This document shows, piece after piece, positions 6,931-9,069 of a stretch of DNA of 9,069 nucleotides. Origin of the DNA: CAYXPG01 sp964564845 (GTDB lineage: Bacteria > Planctomycetota > Phycisphaerae > Sedimentisphaerales > Anaerobacaceae); NCBI GenBank assembly GCA_964564845.1, contig CAZMCN010000087.1:1-9069 (forward strand). The letters run 5' to 3'. The notes below the pieces were generated by a model. The model made no database searches. It was not told where the DNA came from and saw only the letters and a list, made by a program, of their open reading frames with translations. Numbering within the stretch: the first letter of the stretch is position 1; every line of letters begins with the position of its first letter. A program made the translations under genes and the position numbers.

Positions 6931-8958
6931 ATGGGTGCGGAATTAAAAAATCCGGGATTGAGTGAGCTTGATGAGCTTTGTGTTGAAACGATACGTTTTT
7001 TATCGGTGGATGGTGTTCAGAAGGCCAAATCGGGCCATCCGGGGATGCCGATGGGGATGGCGGCGGCGGCGTATGTTCTGTGGATGCGACATTTGAAACA
7101 TAATCCCTCTAATCCGCAATGGCTTAATCGTGACCGTTTTGTTCTCTCGGCGGGACACGGCAGTATGCTTTTGTATTCGCTGCTGCATCTTTGCGGTTAC
7201 GATATGAGTCTGGAAGATTTGAAGAACTTTCGCCAGGCCGGCAGCAAGACGCCGGGCCATCCGGAATATGACCGGCAGGTTGGGGTTGAAGTTACGACCG
7301 GGCCTTTGGGGCAGGGATTTGCCAATGCGGTGGGGATGGTGATTGCCGAGAAGTATCTGGCGAGCTATTTCAATAAGGAAGGGTATCCCATCATCGATTA
7401 TACAATCTACTGCGTATCCAGTGACGGGGGTCTGCAGGAAGGGATTACTTCGGAGGCAAGCTCGCTGGCGGGACACCTTGGGCTGGATAATCTGATTGTA
7501 ATATATGACGATAATCACATCAGTATCGATGGCAAGACAGAACTTTGCTTTACCGAAGATGCTGTTAGGCGGTATGAGGCATACGGCTGGTATGTGCAGG
7601 AGGTCGGCGGGGACGGCAACGATATGGAGTCGTTCGAGGCGGCGCTGGAGAATGCAAAGAATGAGAAGCAGCGGCCATCGATAATAAAACTTCGCACGCA
7701 TATTGCCTTCGGCAGCCCTAATATGCAGGATACGGCCAAGGCGCATGGTGCACCTTTGGGTGAAGAAGAAATCAAACTGACCAAAGAGAAATTCGGGTGG
7801 GATGGTGTAAAGAGTTTCTATGTGCCGGACGAAGTTTCGGCGTATATGGCAAAGACGGCGGAGAAGGGGAAAGCTGCCGAGGCGGCGTGGAAGAAGATGT
7901 TTGAGAAGTACGCAGGGGCGTATCCTGAGCTTGCTGAGGAATTCCGCGATGCGGCGGCGGGGAAGTTGAGAGTGAATTTTGATGAGATTATGCCGAAGTT
8001 CGAGGCGGGCAGCTCTATAGCGACGCGCGCTGCATCGGGGAAGGTGCTTGATGCGGTGATGCCAAAGATGCCGATGATTTTAGGCGGCTCGGCGGATTTG
8101 ACGCCTTCTAATAAGACAAGATTTGCAGGTGCAAAGGATTTTCAAAAAGACAGCCGCGACGGCAGATACGTCCGGTACGGTGTGAGGGAGCACGCGATGG
8201 GGGCGATAATGAACGGGATATCGGTGAGCGGCTTGGTGCGTGCGTACGGCGGGACGTTTTTTGTGTTCAGTGACTATATGCGGCCTGCAATTCGGATGGC
8301 GGCGCTGGCGGGGTATCCGAGCATATTCGTCTTTACGCACGACAGTATAGGCGTGGGCGAAGACGGGCCTACCCATCAGCCGGTGGAACAACTGCCGAGT
8401 CTGCGTTCGATGCCGGGCTTGCTGGTGATAAGGCCGGCCGACGCCAATGAGACGGCGGCGGCGTGGAAGTTTGCGCTGGAATACAGGGACGGGCCGATGG
8501 CACTATTGCTTTCGAGGCAGGGACTGGTGACTCTTGACCAGGAGAAATACGGTTCGGCGGAAAATTTGAGTAAAGGGGCGTATGTTTTGGTGAAGGCCGA
8601 TAAGCCGGATGTGCTGCTTTTAGCGAGCGGGTCGGAGGTTTCTCTTGCGATTGAAGCGGGTGAGAGATTAGCGGCCGAGGGGGTTAGCGCAAGTGTGGTG
8701 AGTATGCCTTGCTGGGAATTGTTCGAGAAACAGTCTCAACAATACAAGGACTCGGTAATACCGCCGCAGGTCAAGGCTCGTGTTGGTATCGAAGCTGCGG
8801 TTGGATTAGGCTGGAGCAAATATCTTGGCGATAATGGTGTCTTTGTGGGGATGGCATCGTTTGGGACATCGGCGCCGGCGAAGACGTGCTTTGAGAAATT
8901 CGGCATCACGGTTGAAAATGTTATCGAAGCAGCAAAGAAATTGATTATTGATAAATGA
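6931..8958 (+). CDS. tkt: transketolase
   Basis: Cytoplasmic thiamine diphosphate enzyme of the non-oxidative pentose phosphate pathway; it moves two-carbon units from ketoses (xylulose 5-phosphate, fructose 6-phosphate) to aldoses. The 675-residue protein is full length. Visible elements in order are SGHPG with His36, GHGS (75-78), GPLGQG (124-129), the cofactor/Mg site SDGGLQEG (Asp165) with Asn195 in YDDNHISIDG, FGSPN and AHGAPLG, then in the second domain GGSADLTPSN, YGVREHAMG with the catalytic Glu420, and GEDGPTHQPVEQ. The first Gly of the usual GDG is Ser here, a tolerated variant. ATG 6931 was chosen because GGAG (6921-6924) is 6 bases upstream and the protein then begins like other transketolases; a GTG at 6865 would add 22 unrelated residues. 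It is divergent from the symporter gene with a 200-base spacer. Its last codons merge into ATTGA repeats. Confidence 0.96.
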   Translation: MGAELKNPGLSELDELCVETIRFLSVDGVQKAKSGHPGMPMGMAAAAYVLWMRHLKHNPSNPQWLNRDRFVLSAGHGSMLLYSLLHLCGYDMSLEDLKNFRQAGSKTPGHPEYDRQVGVEVTTGPLGQGFANAVGMVIAEKYLASYFNKEGYPIIDYTIYCVSSDGGLQEGITSEASSLAGHLGLDNLIVIYDDNHISIDGKTELCFTEDAVRRYEAYGWYVQEVGGDGNDMESFEAALENAKNEKQRPSIIKLRTHIAFGSPNMQDTAKAHGAPLGEEEIKLTKEKFGWDGVKSFYVPDEVSAYMAKTAEKGKAAEAAWKKMFEKYAGAYPELAEEFRDAAAGKLRVNFDEIMPKFEAGSSIATRAASGKVLDAVMPKMPMILGGSADLTPSNKTRFAGAKDFQKDSRDGRYVRYGVREHAMGAIMNGISVSGLVRAYGGTFFVFSDYMRPAIRMAALAGYPSIFVFTHDSIGVGEDGPTHQPVEQLPSLRSMPGLLVIRPADANETAAAWKFALEYRDGPMALLLSRQGLVTLDQEKYGSAENLSKGAYVLVKADKPDVLLLASGSEVSLAIEAGERLAAEGVSASVVSMPCWELFEKQSQQYKDSVIPPQVKARVGIEAAVGLGWSKYLGDNGVFVGMASFGTSAPAKTCFEKFGITVENVIEAAKKLIIDK

Positions 8959-8972
8959 TTATTGACTATTGA
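8942..8972. repeat. ATTGA repeats overlapping the transketolase stop
   Basis: Four copies of TGATTATTGA-like sequence occur in 31 bases: ATTGAT words begin inside the final Leu-Ile-Ile-Asp codons and continue past the TGA as ATGATTATTGACTATTGA. They are similar to the spacer after nhaC (1486-1510). They give the enzyme an AT-rich C-terminal end unlike the GC-rich body of the gene. Confidence 0.45.
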
Positions 8973-8980
8973 AAAAAACA

Positions 8981-9003
8981 ACATAGCCACAGATAAGCTA
9001 TGT
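8981..9003 (-). terminator. hairpin with A/T tract
   Basis: ACATAGC (8981-8987) and GCTATGT (8997-9003) form a perfect 7-base inverted repeat with a 9-base loop. Seven A residues lie just to its left at 8972-8978. Read on the minus strand this is a stem followed by a T run, the layout of an intrinsic terminator for a minus-strand gene to the right of the window. The stem is AT-rich and weak. On the plus strand it lacks a following T run, so it is a poor terminator for transketolase. Confidence 0.3.
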
Positions 9004-9004
9004 A

Positions 9005-9052
9005 ACCGGAGCCTTCCGGTGTAAACGTATACGGGGTCGCACCGGGCGCCCC
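9005..9052. other. cluster of GC-rich inverted repeats, gene-free end of window
   Basis: ACCGGA (9005-9010) pairs with TCCGGT (9015-9020) around GCCT. CGTATACG (9026-9033) is a palindrome. GGGGT (9033-9037) can pair with GCCCC (9048-9052), followed by AATCTTTATT. CCGGTG (9016-9021) can alternatively pair with CACCGG (9040-9045), which excludes the first stem. This may be a transketolase terminator, a repeat, or the leader of a gene beyond 9069. No known RNA family was recognised and no coding frame is supported. Confidence 0.35.
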
Positions 9053-9069
9053 AATCTTTATTAACGTGC

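Noticed and set aside
7414..7443. Ser instead of Gly in the transketolase GDG cofactor motif as a sign of inactivity
   Set aside because: Asp165 and Asn195 that hold Mg-thiamine diphosphate and catalytic Glu420 are present; SDG is, to my knowledge, a common working variant.
7000..7746. 248-residue minus-strand frame opposite transketolase
   Set aside because: Lies wholly within conserved transketolase sequence; Arg/His/Ile-rich composition typical of antisense shadow frames.

Overview
The window is compact, protein-coding bacterial DNA of moderate GC. It holds six full-length genes, one 32-codon gene remnant and short intergenic spaces. No rRNA, tRNA, CRISPR array, insertion sequence or phage gene was seen. 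One protein has a lipobox and another a signal-peptidase-I type leader, so the cell exports proteins. Glycine/alanine-rich reading frames, ATG starts with good Shine-Dalgarno sites and ATTGA/GAAT-type intergenic repeats would suit a Planctomycetota (Phycisphaerae-like) or similar environmental bacterium. That placement is a weak inference; no marker gene here fixes the taxon.

Left part, plus strand (63-3859): an NhaC-family Na+/H+ antiporter, a lipoprotein alpha/beta-hydrolase, a beta-aspartyl (isoaspartyl) dipeptidase (iadA), and a 32-codon open frame that copies the last 32 codons of the nhaC gene. Spacings are 58, 81 and 25 bases, which suggests one transcription unit. A hairpin sits before iadA.

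Middle, minus strand (6730 down to 3978): a Na+-coupled dicarboxylate/glutamate symporter followed 26 bases later by an exported C69-family dipeptidase. A good sigma70-like promoter precedes the pair. The two operons converge on a 118-base spacer carrying a near-perfect 16-base direct repeat.

Right part, plus strand (6931-8958): a complete transketolase, transcribed divergently from the symporter. The last 111 bases of the window hold several short inverted repeats and no gene.

Read together, the first five genes form a plausible peptide/acidic amino acid salvage locus. The exported C69 enzyme would cut dipeptides, the symporter would import Asp/Glu or C4-dicarboxylates with Na+, IadA would free Asp from isoaspartyl dipeptides in the cytoplasm, and NhaC would expel Na+. 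Transketolase is housekeeping carbon metabolism and probably an unrelated neighbour. The most unusual observation is the nhaC tail copy with its own ribosome binding site at 3761-3859. The second is the Glu at the position of the carboxylated Lys162 of E. coli IadA. No wholly new multi-gene system could be supported.
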